Shown here: positions 7,829 to 16,012 of the stretch, piece after piece
Numbering within the stretch: position 1 is the stretch's first letter
Layout: each line of letters starts with the position of its first letter
NCBI RefSeq assembly: GCF_022698145.1
Contig: NZ_JALDAX010000020.1
Coordinates: 1-64,000, forward strand
Source of the DNA: Streptomyces spinosisporus
GTDB lineage: Bacteria; Actinomycetota; Actinomycetes; Streptomycetales; Streptomycetaceae
Direction of reading: 5' to 3'
DNA: 64,000 bases
Translations under genes and position numbers: made by a program
Notes under the pieces: model-generated
Told to the model about the DNA's origin: nothing
What the model saw: the letters and a program-made list of their open reading frames with translations, nothing else
Database searches by the model: none

Positions 7829-9892
7829 ATGTCCGGTCACAGTGCCGCTTCGACGCCCGGGTCTTCCGGCCCCCGCGCGGGGCGGCCTGTGGGCCGGAAG
7901 ACCGCGGGCTCCCGCTGGGACGGCATGCTGGAGGGCGGTCTGCTCCAGGGCGGCGTCCAGGGCAGCCCGGTGCTGCGGCTCTTCATGCGCTGGGTGCGCC
8001 GGCCGCTGCTGCCCGTCATGCGGCTGTGGCGGCGCAACATCCAGCTCAAGGTCGTCGTCACGACGCTGCTGATGTCGCTGGGCGTCGTCCTGCTGCTGGG
8101 CTTCGTCGTGATCGGCCAGGTGCGCAACGGCCTGCTGGACGCCAAGGTGAAGGCCTCGCAGAGCCAGGCCACCGGCGGGTTCTCGGTGGCCAAGCAGAAG
8201 GCCGACGAGGCCGCGGCAGGGACCACCGACGGCGGCGGTACGACGGCGGACGGCCGTCCCTCGCAGAACGTCATCCAGTGGATGAGCGACCTGGTGTACT
8301 CGCTCTCCAGCGGCGGTCAGGGCGCCTTCGACGTGGTGACGCTGCCCGCCGGTGACAACGGCGGCGGCGGGCGCGGACCGCGTGCCTCCGGCGACGTCGA
8401 CCCCTCGGCCAGCGTCCCCGTCGCTCTGCGCTCGCGGATCAGCGACAGCACGGGAGCCGCGCAGAGCTACACCAGCATCGTTTACAGCAACAGCAAGGAG
8501 AGCCAGCCGGCGCTGGTCATCGGCAAGCAGGTCAACGACCCCAACGGCGATCCGTACCAGCTGTACTACCTCTTCCCGCTCACGCAGGAGGAGAAGTCGC
8601 TGAGCCTGGTCAAGGGCACCCTTGCGACCGCGGGACTCTTCGTCGTCGTACTGCTCGGGGCGATCGCCTGGCTGGTGGTGCGCCAGGTCGTGACGCCGGT
8701 GCGCATGGCGGCCGGGATCGCCGAGCGGCTGTCCGCGGGGCGGCTGCAGGAACGTATGAAGGTCACCGGCGAGGACGACATCGCGCGGCTCGGCGAGGCC
8801 TTCAACAAGATGGCGCAGAACCTGCAGCTGAAGATCCAGCAGCTGGAGGACCTGTCGCGGATGCAGCGGCGGTTCGTGTCGGACGTGTCGCACGAGCTGC
8901 GGACGCCGCTGACGACTGTACGGATGGCCGCGGACGTCATCCACGAGGCGCGCGAGGACTTCGATCCGGTGACCGCGCGGTCGGCGGAGCTGCTGGCCGA
9001 CCAGCTGGACCGGTTCGAGTCGCTGCTCGCGGACCTGCTGGAGATCAGCCGGTTCGACGCGGGTGCGGCGGCGCTGGAGGCCGAGCCGATAGACCTCAGG
9101 GAGGTCGTGCGGCGGGTCGTCAGCGGGGCCGAGCCGCTCGCCGAGCGCAAGGGCACGCACATACGCGTCAAGGGCGACCAGCAGCCCGTCGTCGCGGAGG
9201 CGGACGCCCGGCGCGTGGAGCGGGTGCTGCGCAACCTGGTGGTCAATGCCGTGGAGCACGGCGAGGGCAAGGACGTCGTGGTCAAGCTCGCCGCGGCGGG
9301 CGGGGCGGTCGCGGTCGCGGTGCGCGACTACGGCGTCGGGCTCAAGCCCGGTGAGGCCACGCGCGTGTTCAGCCGCTTCTGGCGGGCCGACCCGGCACGC
9401 GCGCGTACCACCGGCGGCACGGGACTTGGGCTGTCCATCGCCCTGGAGGACGCGCGGCTGCACGGCGGCTGGCTGCAGGCCTGGGGCGAGCCGGGCGGCG
9501 GCTCGCAGTTCCGGCTGACGCTGCCGCGGACCGCGGACGAGCCGCTGAGGGGCTCGCCGATACCGCTGGAGCCCAAGGACTCACGGCGCAACCGCGGACT
9601 GAGCGACGCGGGGCTGCCGTCCGGCGGCGCCGACAAGGTCGCCACCGTGCCCGCGCAGCAGGCCGCGGACCAGATACCGCCGCTGCCGCAGAGGGCGGCC
9701 GGGGTGGCTCCCACGGTCGACCCGACGGCGCTGCCCGGGAACGGCGCGCGCGTGGTGGCCCGGCCCGCCTCCACAGCACGACGACAGGACGAGACGCCCT
9801 CCGAGGGCGCGGCAGTGAGCGAGACCCCGAGCCGCCCGGACACCGGGCCGGAGGACTCGAGGAAGCAGGGGGAGGCATTCCGTGGGCGCTGA
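7829..9892 (+). CDS. mtrB: Sensor histidine kinase MtrB
   Basis: A 687-residue membrane sensor kinase paired with MtrA. The N-terminal cytoplasmic tail of about 70 residues is followed by membrane segment 1 (about 73-95), an extracytoplasmic sensor domain of about 165 residues with a Gly-rich variable loop, and membrane segment 2 (about 263-287). After that come a HAMP domain, the dimerisation/phosphoacceptor motif SDVSHELRTPL (His355) and an ATPase domain with N box LRNLVVNAVEHG and G boxes VRDYGVGL and GGTGLGLS. About 120 C-terminal residues after the kinase core are Pro/Ala/Arg-rich and probably disordered. Its end overlaps the lpqB start by 11 bases. Confidence 0.96.
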   Translation: MSGHSAASTPGSSGPRAGRPVGRKTAGSRWDGMLEGGLLQGGVQGSPVLRLFMRWVRRPLLPVMRLWRRNIQLKVVVTTLLMSLGVVLLLGFVVIGQVRNGLLDAKVKASQSQATGGFSVAKQKADEAAAGTTDGGGTTADGRPSQNVIQWMSDLVYSLSSGGQGAFDVVTLPAGDNGGGGRGPRASGDVDPSASVPVALRSRISDSTGAAQSYTSIVYSNSKESQPALVIGKQVNDPNGDPYQLYYLFPLTQEEKSLSLVKGTLATAGLFVVVLLGAIAWLVVRQVVTPVRMAAGIAERLSAGRLQERMKVTGEDDIARLGEAFNKMAQNLQLKIQQLEDLSRMQRRFVSDVSHELRTPLTTVRMAADVIHEAREDFDPVTARSAELLADQLDRFESLLADLLEISRFDAGAAALEAEPIDLREVVRRVVSGAEPLAERKGTHIRVKGDQQPVVAEADARRVERVLRNLVVNAVEHGEGKDVVVKLAAAGGAVAVAVRDYGVGLKPGEATRVFSRFWRADPARARTTGGTGLGLSIALEDARLHGGWLQAWGEPGGGSQFRLTLPRTADEPLRGSPIPLEPKDSRRNRGLSDAGLPSGGADKVATVPAQQAADQIPPLPQRAAGVAPTVDPTALPGNGARVVARPASTARRQDETPSEGAAVSETPSRPDTGPEDSRKQGEAFRGR

Positions 9893-11714
9893 CCGCGAGG
9901 GGGGCGCCGGGCGAAGTCCGATGCGCGTTTTGGCGTACGGCATCTGCGGCGTCGTACTGCTGTCGGGGTGTGCCTCCATGCCCGACAGCGGGGATGTGAG
10001 CGGCGTCGACTCCACGCCGCGGCAGGACACCCAGGTGCGGGTCTTCGCCATGCCGCCCCCGGACAACGCCCTGCCCTCGGACATCGTCTCCGGCTTCCTG
10101 GAGGCGTTGACCAGCGACGACCCGAACTACTCCACGGCGCGTCAGTACCTGACCAAGGAGGCGTCGCAGGCGTGGCGGCCGGGGCAGTCCAGCACGGTCC
10201 TCGCGGACGGGCCGGGCATCGACTCCAACCGCCTGGGCGGCCGGGAGGACGGCAACGACCTCTCGTTCACGCTGACCGGGAAGAAGGTCGCCCGGGTGGA
10301 CTCGCAGCAGGCGTACTCGCCCGCCAGTGGGGTCTACAACGCGCCGGTGCACCTCACGCGTGACAAGAAGACCAACCAGTGGCGCATCGATCGGCTGCCG
10401 CAGGGCGTCGTGATGGGCAAGTCGGACTTCCAGCGCAACTACCTGCCCGTCAACAAGTACTACTTCGCGACGAACGCCTCGGCGGGGACGGCGTCGCACC
10501 CCACGGCCGTCGCCGACCCCGTGTATGTGCGCCGGCGCGTGGACCCCATGACACAGATGGTGCGCTCGCTGCTCAACGGGCCCACGAACTGGCTCGATCC
10601 CGTGGTGCGCACGAGTTTCCCCACGGGTACGGAGCTGCAGAAGGGTGTCAACACGCTGACGCCCGACGACCAGAACAGGCTGACCGTGCCGCTCAACGCC
10701 AAGGCGGCCAAGGTCGGCACGCACCGGTGCACCGAGATGGCGGCGCAGGTCCTGTTCACGCTGCAGAATCTGACCCCCGCGGTGGACGAGGTCGAGCTGC
10801 GGTCCGGCGACGAGCAATTGTGCTCGCTCAGCGAGGACCAGCCGGGCGCCGCGGCCGTGCGCGGTACGGCGCGCGACCCCGGCTATGTGTACTTCCTCGA
10901 CGACAAGAGCCGGCTCGTACGGATCGCGGCCGGCAACAACGGCACCAAGGCGGAGCCGGTGCCCGGGGCGCTGGGCGAGGGCAGCAGGGCGTTGAAGTCG
11001 GTGGCCGTCTCGCGCGACGAGGACACGGGGGCCGCGGTCAGTGGCGACGGCAAGGACCTGTACGTCGCGCCGCTGGCGGCCGTCGGTTCGCTCGCCGATC
11101 CCGTGCTGACCAGCCGCGGCAAGACGGAGAAGGACCGGCTGACGGCGCCGAGTTGGGACTCGCACGGCGACCTCTGGATCGCCGACCGTGACCCCGACGA
11201 CCCCCGGTTGCTTCTGCTGGAGCAGGGCAGGGGCGAGCCGGTCGTGGTGAAGATCCCGGAGCTGGACGGCCGTATCCAGGCCGTACGGGTGGCCGCCGAC
11301 GGGGTGCGGGTCGCGCTCGTGGTGGCGAAGGGCGACAAGACGTCGCTGGTCATCGGGCGGATCGAGCGGCGCCAGGAGACCGGGGAGGACCGCCCGACGG
11401 TCTCCGTGCTCGAACTGCGTCCCGCGTCACCGGAGTTGGAGAGCGTCACGGCCATGTCCTGGGCCGGGGACAGCCGGCTGGTGGTGGCCGGGCGTGAGCA
11501 GGGCGGGGTGCAGACCATGCGCTACGTCCAGGCGGACGGCTCCACACCGGAGGGGCCCGCGCCCGCGGCCCTCAGCGGGATCAAGGAGATCACCGCGGCC
11601 GACTCCGACAGCCTGCCCATGGTGGCGTACTCGGAGGACGGGATCGTACGACTGCAGTCCGGGGCGCAGTGGCAGAAGGTCACGGACGGGGTGGCGCCGG
11701 TCTATCCGGGGTGA
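9882..11714 (+). CDS. lpqB: Lipoprotein LpqB (MtrB-associated, GerMN and beta-propeller domains)
   Basis: A 610-residue lipoprotein. The signal sequence ends in the lipobox LLSGC (Cys30), so the mature protein is tethered outside the membrane. A GerMN-like domain follows (DPMTQMVRSLLNGPTNWL region), then a C-terminal beta-propeller with repeats such as GYVYFLDDKSRLVRI. In mycobacteria LpqB binds the extracellular domain of MtrB and tunes MtrA signalling. The GTG at 9882 has GGAGG six bases upstream and overlaps mtrB; ATG at 9921 (MRVLAYG) is an alternative that would keep the signal peptide. Operon position and family agree fully. Confidence 0.95.
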   Translation: MGADREGGAGRSPMRVLAYGICGVVLLSGCASMPDSGDVSGVDSTPRQDTQVRVFAMPPPDNALPSDIVSGFLEALTSDDPNYSTARQYLTKEASQAWRPGQSSTVLADGPGIDSNRLGGREDGNDLSFTLTGKKVARVDSQQAYSPASGVYNAPVHLTRDKKTNQWRIDRLPQGVVMGKSDFQRNYLPVNKYYFATNASAGTASHPTAVADPVYVRRRVDPMTQMVRSLLNGPTNWLDPVVRTSFPTGTELQKGVNTLTPDDQNRLTVPLNAKAAKVGTHRCTEMAAQVLFTLQNLTPAVDEVELRSGDEQLCSLSEDQPGAAAVRGTARDPGYVYFLDDKSRLVRIAAGNNGTKAEPVPGALGEGSRALKSVAVSRDEDTGAAVSGDGKDLYVAPLAAVGSLADPVLTSRGKTEKDRLTAPSWDSHGDLWIADRDPDDPRLLLLEQGRGEPVVVKIPELDGRIQAVRVAADGVRVALVVAKGDKTSLVIGRIERRQETGEDRPTVSVLELRPASPELESVTAMSWAGDSRLVVAGREQGGVQTMRYVQADGSTPEGPAPAALSGIKEITAADSDSLPMVAYSEDGIVRLQSGAQWQKVTDGVAPVYPG

Positions 11715-11776
11715 GTCACCGGATGGCGCCTCGCCCGGCCGGCGGGGTTCTGCGCGTCGGCGCGACCCCACGCTGG

Positions 11777-11799
11777 TTGTCCACAGGGAGTTTTCCACA
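11777..11799 (+). promoter_or_regulatory. Pair of DnaA-box-like sequences upstream of comF
   Basis: TTGTCCACA (11777-11785) matches the Streptomyces DnaA-box consensus exactly. TTTTCCACA (11791-11799) differs at one position. They are in the same orientation, start to start 14 bp apart, in the 125-bp gap between lpqB and comF. No dnaA, dnaN or AT-rich unwinding region is nearby, so this is not oriC. It could be a DnaA regulatory or titration site. Confidence 0.5.
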
Positions 11800-11839
11800 G
11801 GGCTGGCAGGGGGACTCGGCCCTTGGCACAGTGGTGGGC

Positions 11840-12766
11840 ATGCGGGGGTGGTGGCAGGACCTGACCGACCTGGTGCTGCCGGCCGAGTGCGGAGGCTGCG
11901 GGATGCCTCGCACGGTGCTCTGCGAGGAGTGCCGTGCCGCCCTGAGCGGGGCCGTACCGAGCCGGGTGCGACCGGCGCCGGAGCCGCCCGGGCTGCCCGT
12001 GGTGCACGCGGCCGCCCGGTACGCCGACGAGGTCCGGGCCGTGCTGCTGGCCCACAAGGAGCGCGGTGCGCTGGCGCTCGCGGCGCCGCTCGGCACGGCC
12101 TTGGCAGGGGCTGTGCTGGCCGGGCTCCGGGCGACGTCCGGAGCGACGCCCGGTGTGACGGCCGCGGGCGGTGGCGGGCCGGTGCTGCTCGTTCCCGTTC
12201 CGTCCTCGCGTGCGGCGGTGCGCGCGAGGGGGCACGATCCGGCGCGGCGGATCGCGCTCGCGGCGGCGGCCGAGCTGCGGCGCACCGGGACCGCGGCCAG
12301 GGTGCTCGCCGTGCTGCGGCAGCGGCGTGCGGTGGCCGACCAGTCGGGGCTCAACTCCCGTCAGCGGCTGGAGAATCTCGCGGGCGCGCTGGCCGTGGCG
12401 CCCGGTGGTGGCCGGCTGCTGCGCGGCGGCTCGGTCGTGCTGGTGGACGACCTGATGACCACGGGTGCGTCCCTGACGGAGGCGGCGCGCGCCGTGCGGG
12501 CGGCGACGGCGCACGCGTGGGCGCGGACGAGGCGGGAAGGAGGGACGGCAGAAGAGGGGCCGATTTCTTGCCGTGGAACAACTCCGGTTGTGTACGGGGC
12601 AACTGCTTGGGAAGTCATGGGGGAACGAATGAATGGATCAAGGCACGAAGGGACCGGCCGAAGGCACGCCGTGCCGGGATTCGCGGGCGCGGGCCGCGCG
12701 GATGACGGCATCTGCGCCGCTGTGGTCGCAGCGATGCCGGATTCTTTCGAAATAAACCGGAACTGA
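11840..12766 (+). CDS. comF: ComF-family phosphoribosyltransferase-like protein with C-terminal insertion
   Basis: A 308-residue ComF/GntX-like protein. An N-terminal four-cysteine zinc ribbon (Cys17, Cys20, Cys28, Cys31 in AECGGCG and CEEC) precedes a type I phosphoribosyltransferase fold, whose PRPP-binding loop VVLVDDLMTTGAS lies at about 199-211. Homologs take part in DNA uptake in competent bacteria; in Streptomyces the role is unknown. The usual length is about 220-250. Here residues of about 232-290 are an extra, low-complexity stretch with many A/T third positions, between the PRPP domain and a normal-looking terminus ICAAVVAAMPDSFEINRN. That stretch contains a small hairpin (ACAAC-TCCG-GTTGT). 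The ATG at 11840 was chosen by fit to the zinc ribbon; upstream reading frame is unrelated. Confidence 0.85.
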   Translation: MRGWWQDLTDLVLPAECGGCGMPRTVLCEECRAALSGAVPSRVRPAPEPPGLPVVHAAARYADEVRAVLLAHKERGALALAAPLGTALAGAVLAGLRATSGATPGVTAAGGGGPVLLVPVPSSRAAVRARGHDPARRIALAAAAELRRTGTAARVLAVLRQRRAVADQSGLNSRQRLENLAGALAVAPGGGRLLRGGSVVLVDDLMTTGASLTEAARAVRAATAHAWARTRREGGTAEEGPISCRGTTPVVYGATAWEVMGERMNGSRHEGTGRRHAVPGFAGAGRADDGICAAVVAAMPDSFEINRN

Positions 12767-13076
12767 CTGCGTAGTTGCATCGTTGCAGGTAATGAGAGGG
12801 TCAATTCACCTGAACGGAGGTACGCCGCGGTAGAGGGTGACGACATCCGTCCGGGCGAGATATGTTCGGTTGTGAGAGAAAGGCGCAGGCCATCCCTCTC
12901 ATGCGCGAATGCCGGGCCGCGGGTTTTCGCAATCACCCGCGGCGGTGGAGTGGAGATCTTGTCCGCGGGGGAGGAGGTGGAAGTCACCGAGTCCGAGGTT
13001 CCGGAGCTGCCGGAGCCTGGTGCGAAAGGGAGATGCTCCGCCACTGAAGCGGAGTGATCCGGGAACGGAGTTCTGC
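12767..13076. other. 310-bp gap upstream of hpf
   Basis: No convincing gene is visible between comF and hpf. The stretch is less GC-rich than its surroundings (for example around 12780-12870) and includes the inverted repeat at 12916-12943. It probably carries the hpf promoter and leader, but I cannot assign -10/-35 hexamers with confidence. Short open frames at 12862-13057 have no codon bias and are not called. Confidence 0.5.
12916..12943 (+). promoter_or_regulatory. Inverted repeat in the hpf leader
   Basis: GCCGCGGGT, a 10-base spacer, then ACCCGCGGC forms a perfect 9-bp inverted repeat about 135 bp upstream of hpf. No T-tract follows, so it is more likely an operator or leader hairpin than a terminator. 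Confidence 0.45.
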
Positions 13077-13769
13077 GTGGACATCGTCGTCAAGGGCCGC
13101 AAGACCGAGGTGCCCGAGCGGTTCCGCAAGCACGTGGCCGAGAAGCTGAAGCTGGAGAAGATCCAGAAGCTCGATGGCAAGGTGATCAGCCTCGACGTCG
13201 AGGTGTCCAAGGAGCCCAACCCCCGACAGGCCGACCGTTGCGACCGAGTGGAGATCACGCTCCGCTCCCGCGGTCCGGTGATCCGGGCGGAGGCGGCGGC
13301 AAGCGATCCGTATGCGGCGCTCGATCTGGCGGCGGAAAAGCTGGACGCCCGGCTGCGCAAGCAGCACGACAAGCGGTTCTCCCGCCGTGGCTCGCGCAGG
13401 ATCTCGGCGGCCGAGGTCCCCGACCACGTCCCCGGCGCCGCGACGCTCAACGGAAACGGCAGCGCGGTCCGGGACGAAGAGCCGGACGGCGTGCCCACCA
13501 AGAAGATCGGCTCTCTCGAGGTGAAGGGCGAAGGCCCTCTCATCGTCCGCGAAAAGACCCATGTCGCAGCCCCGATGACGCTCGACCAGGCCCTCTACGA
13601 GATGGAACTGGTCGGCCACGACTTCTACCTGTTCGTCGACTCCGAGACCAAGGAGCCGAGTGTCGTCTACCGGCGGCACGCATACGACTACGGCGTCATC
13701 CACCTCAGCACCGACCCGATGGTCGCCCAGGCGCAGGCTCCCGCGCCCGGCGGCACCCTGGGTGGCTGA
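13077..13769 (+). CDS. hpf: Long-form ribosome hibernation promoting factor
   Basis: A 230-residue long HPF. It binds the 30S decoding region in resting cells and, through its C-terminal domain, joins two 70S ribosomes into inactive 100S dimers. The N-terminal RaiA-like domain (about 1-110) begins VDIVVKGRKTEVPERFR. A flexible linker follows, and the C-terminal dimerisation domain (about 170-225) carries EMELVGHDFYLFVDSET and YRRHAYDYGVIHL. The GTG at 13077 has GGAG six bases upstream and gives the expected N terminus. A hairpin terminator lies 25 bases after the stop. In Streptomyces this gene is known to respond to stress and starvation. Confidence 0.95.
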   Translation: MDIVVKGRKTEVPERFRKHVAEKLKLEKIQKLDGKVISLDVEVSKEPNPRQADRCDRVEITLRSRGPVIRAEAAASDPYAALDLAAEKLDARLRKQHDKRFSRRGSRRISAAEVPDHVPGAATLNGNGSAVRDEEPDGVPTKKIGSLEVKGEGPLIVREKTHVAAPMTLDQALYEMELVGHDFYLFVDSETKEPSVVYRRHAYDYGVIHLSTDPMVAQAQAPAPGGTLGG

Positions 13770-13793
13770 CCCGCGCGGCTGACGGCTGAGCCC

Positions 13794-13828
13794 GTGCCCC
13801 TGGAGCGCCCGTGCGCCCCCAGGGGCAC
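13794..13828 (+). terminator. Hairpin terminator after hpf
   Basis: GTGCCCCTGG and CCAGGGGCAC pair perfectly over 10 bp around a 15-base GC-rich loop, just after hpf. No U-run follows, which is common for Streptomyces terminators. Confidence 0.6.
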
Positions 13829-13974
13829 CGGTGTGCGACCCGTTCGTGCCCGGCTCCGTCACCGCGTTGTCGCCCAGGCATGGAATCATGGCCGCAACGG
13901 CCCAACCGGTGGGCCGCTGCCTTGGGTTGGCGTTGGCACAGCACCACAGGCCACAGCCTTCAGGGGGAGGAACG

Positions 13975-14721
13975 ATGGCGGACAGCTTCGGAGCGACGCA
14001 TGACGGGGATGCCGACGGCGGCGTCGTCGGCATGGGCCCGGAAGCGGGCTCTCCACGCAAGGAGCCCATCAGGGTCCTGGTCGTGGACGACCACGCCCTC
14101 TTCCGCCGGGGCCTGGAGATCGTGCTCGCGGCCGAGGAGGACATCCAGGTCGTGGGCGAGGCCGGGGACGGCGCGGAGGCCGTCGACAAGGCCGCCGACC
14201 TGCTGCCCGACATCGTTCTGATGGATGTGCGGATGCCCAAGCGGGGCGGTATCGAGGCCTGCACCTCCATCAAGGAGGTCGCCCCCAGCGCCAAGATCAT
14301 CATGCTGACGATCAGCGACGAGGAAGCCGACCTCTACGACGCGATCAAGGCGGGGGCGACCGGCTATCTCCTCAAGGAGATCTCCACCGACGAGGTGGCC
14401 ACCGCCATCCGCGCGGTGGCCGACGGGCAGTCGCAGATCAGTCCGTCCATGGCGTCGAAGCTGCTCACCGAGTTCAAGTCGATGATCCAGCGGACCGACG
14501 AGCGCCGGCTGGTGCCCGCACCGCGGCTGACCGACCGTGAGCTGGAGGTCCTCAAACTCGTCGCCACGGGCATGAACAACCGTGATATCGCCAAGGAGTT
14601 GTTCATCTCCGAGAACACGGTGAAGAACCACGTGCGCAACATCCTGGAGAAGCTGCAGCTGCACTCCAGGATGGAGGCGGTGGTGTACGCGATGCGGGAG
14701 AAGATCCTCGAGATCCGCTGA
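13975..14721 (+). CDS. NarL/FixJ-family (LuxR-type) response regulator
   Basis: A 248-residue regulator. After about 30 weakly conserved residues, the receiver domain begins with IRVLVVDDH and has the phosphoacceptor Asp84 in VLMDVRMP. The C-terminal LuxR-type helix-turn-helix contains LTDRELEVLKLVATGMNNRDI and SENTVKNHVRNILEKL. No histidine kinase gene is adjacent, so it is an orphan in this window. The ATG at 13975 has GGGGGAGG six bases upstream. The same position downstream of hpf is, from memory, kept in other Streptomyces. The target genes are unknown. Confidence 0.9.
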   Translation: MADSFGATHDGDADGGVVGMGPEAGSPRKEPIRVLVVDDHALFRRGLEIVLAAEEDIQVVGEAGDGAEAVDKAADLLPDIVLMDVRMPKRGGIEACTSIKEVAPSAKIIMLTISDEEADLYDAIKAGATGYLLKEISTDEVATAIRAVADGQSQISPSMASKLLTEFKSMIQRTDERRLVPAPRLTDRELEVLKLVATGMNNRDIAKELFISENTVKNHVRNILEKLQLHSRMEAVVYAMREKILEIR

Positions 14722-14754
14722 AATCCGCCGACGCCCGGCATCCGTCGGTGATGC

Positions 14755-15939
14755 TCAGCCGAGGGTGCGGGTGAGCTCCTTGGCCAGGGGCTCGCGCAGT
14801 TCGGGCGCGTCCACTCTTTCCACGCGCACATCCGTGCAGTCCACCCAGCTCGCGGCCTCCCACAGGGCCTGGGCCACGGCCGGCACCGCCTTGGGGCCGT
14901 CCAGCGTGACCTGCCGGGCCACCAGGGTGCTGCCCTCGCGGGCCGGGTCCACGCGGCCGACGAGACGGCCTCCGGCGAGCACCGGCATGGCGAAGTAGCC
15001 GTACACCCGCTTCGGTTTGGGGACGTAGGCCTCCAGGCGGTGGGTGAAGCCGAAGATCCGCTCGGTGCGCGCTCTCTCCCACACCAGCGAGTCGAACGGG
15101 GACAGCAGCGTGGTGCGGTGGCGGCCGCGCGGCGGGGTCTCCAGGGCCGCCGGGTCGGCCCAAGCGGGCTTGCCCCAGCCCTCGACGGTGACCGGGACCA
15201 GGCCCGAGTCGGCGATGACCGCATCGACCTGCTCGCCCTTGAGACGGTGGTAGTCGGCGATGTCCGCGCGGGTGCCGACGCCCAGGGACTGGCCCGCGAG
15301 ACGGACCAGCCGGCGCACGCACTCCCTGTCGTCCAGCTCGTCGTGCAGCAGCTCCTGCGGGATCGCGCGCTCGGCGAGGTCGTAGACCCGCTTCCAGCCG
15401 CGGCGCTCCACGCACACCACCTCGCCGTACATCAGCGCGCGCTCGACGGCGACCTTGGCGCCGGACCAGTCCCACCACTCGCTGGTGCGCTTCGCGCCGC
15501 CCAACTCCGTGGCCGTGAGCGGGCCTTCGGCGCGCAGCTGCTTGATGACCTGGTCGTACGCGCCGTCCGGGAGTTCGTGGTTCCAGTGCGGGCGGTTGCG
15601 GTAGGCGCGGCGCCGGAACGCGAAGTGGGGCCACTCCTCCACGGGGAGGATGCAGGCGGCGTGCGACCAGTACTCGAAGGTGTGCGGGTGGGCTGATCCG
15701 GCCTTCCAGTAGGCGCGCTCCACCGCCTTGCGGCCCACCGCGCCGAGCCGGGCGTACGGAATGAGCTCGTGGGAGCGCGCGAGGACCGAGATCGTGTCCA
15801 GCTGGACCGCACCGAGATGGCGCAGCACGCCGCGGACGCCGGCCCGGCGGTCCGGGCTGCCGAGGAGGCCCTGGGCGCGCAGGGCGATGCGGCGTGCGTC
15901 GGCTGCCGAGAGATCCGTGGTGGGGCGCGGGGTCGTCAT
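14755..15939 (-). CDS. YcaQ/AlkX-type winged-helix DNA glycosylase (HTH_42 family)
   Basis: A 394-residue HTH_42 protein. The family includes E. coli YcaQ (AlkX), a DNA glycosylase that unhooks interstrand crosslinks, and Streptomyces AlkZ, which gives azinomycin self-resistance. The catalytic motif is Q-Leu-D (Gln46-Leu47-Asp48 in LGAVQLDTI). QxD characterises the YcaQ/AlkX group, whereas AlkZ has QxQ, so a general crosslink or alkylation repair role is favoured over antibiotic-specific resistance. Further conserved stretches are HPHTFEYWSHAACILP and LLSPFDSLVWERARTERIFGF. The ATG at 15939 gives MTTPRPTTDLSAADARRIAL; the longer open frame upstream is not conserved-looking. The glycosylase activity is inferred from the family. 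Confidence 0.85.
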   Translation of the reverse strand: MTTPRPTTDLSAADARRIALRAQGLLGSPDRRAGVRGVLRHLGAVQLDTISVLARSHELIPYARLGAVGRKAVERAYWKAGSAHPHTFEYWSHAACILPVEEWPHFAFRRRAYRNRPHWNHELPDGAYDQVIKQLRAEGPLTATELGGAKRTSEWWDWSGAKVAVERALMYGEVVCVERRGWKRVYDLAERAIPQELLHDELDDRECVRRLVRLAGQSLGVGTRADIADYHRLKGEQVDAVIADSGLVPVTVEGWGKPAWADPAALETPPRGRHRTTLLSPFDSLVWERARTERIFGFTHRLEAYVPKPKRVYGYFAMPVLAGGRLVGRVDPAREGSTLVARQVTLDGPKAVPAVAQALWEAASWVDCTDVRVERVDAPELREPLAKELTRTLG

Positions 15940-16012
15940 GGTCCGCACGATAGAAGGCGGCACTGACAATCGCCCGTGACCTGGGGAGACATCACCGTGA
16001 CCCGGGCGCACA

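Noticed and set aside
11777..11799. Candidate replication origin
   Set aside because: Two DnaA boxes alone, without dnaA/dnaN, a box cluster or an AT-rich unwinding element, do not make an origin.
12862..13057. Two short open frames in the hpf leader
   Set aside because: They overlap each other, lack ribosome binding sites and codon bias, and cross the inverted repeat.
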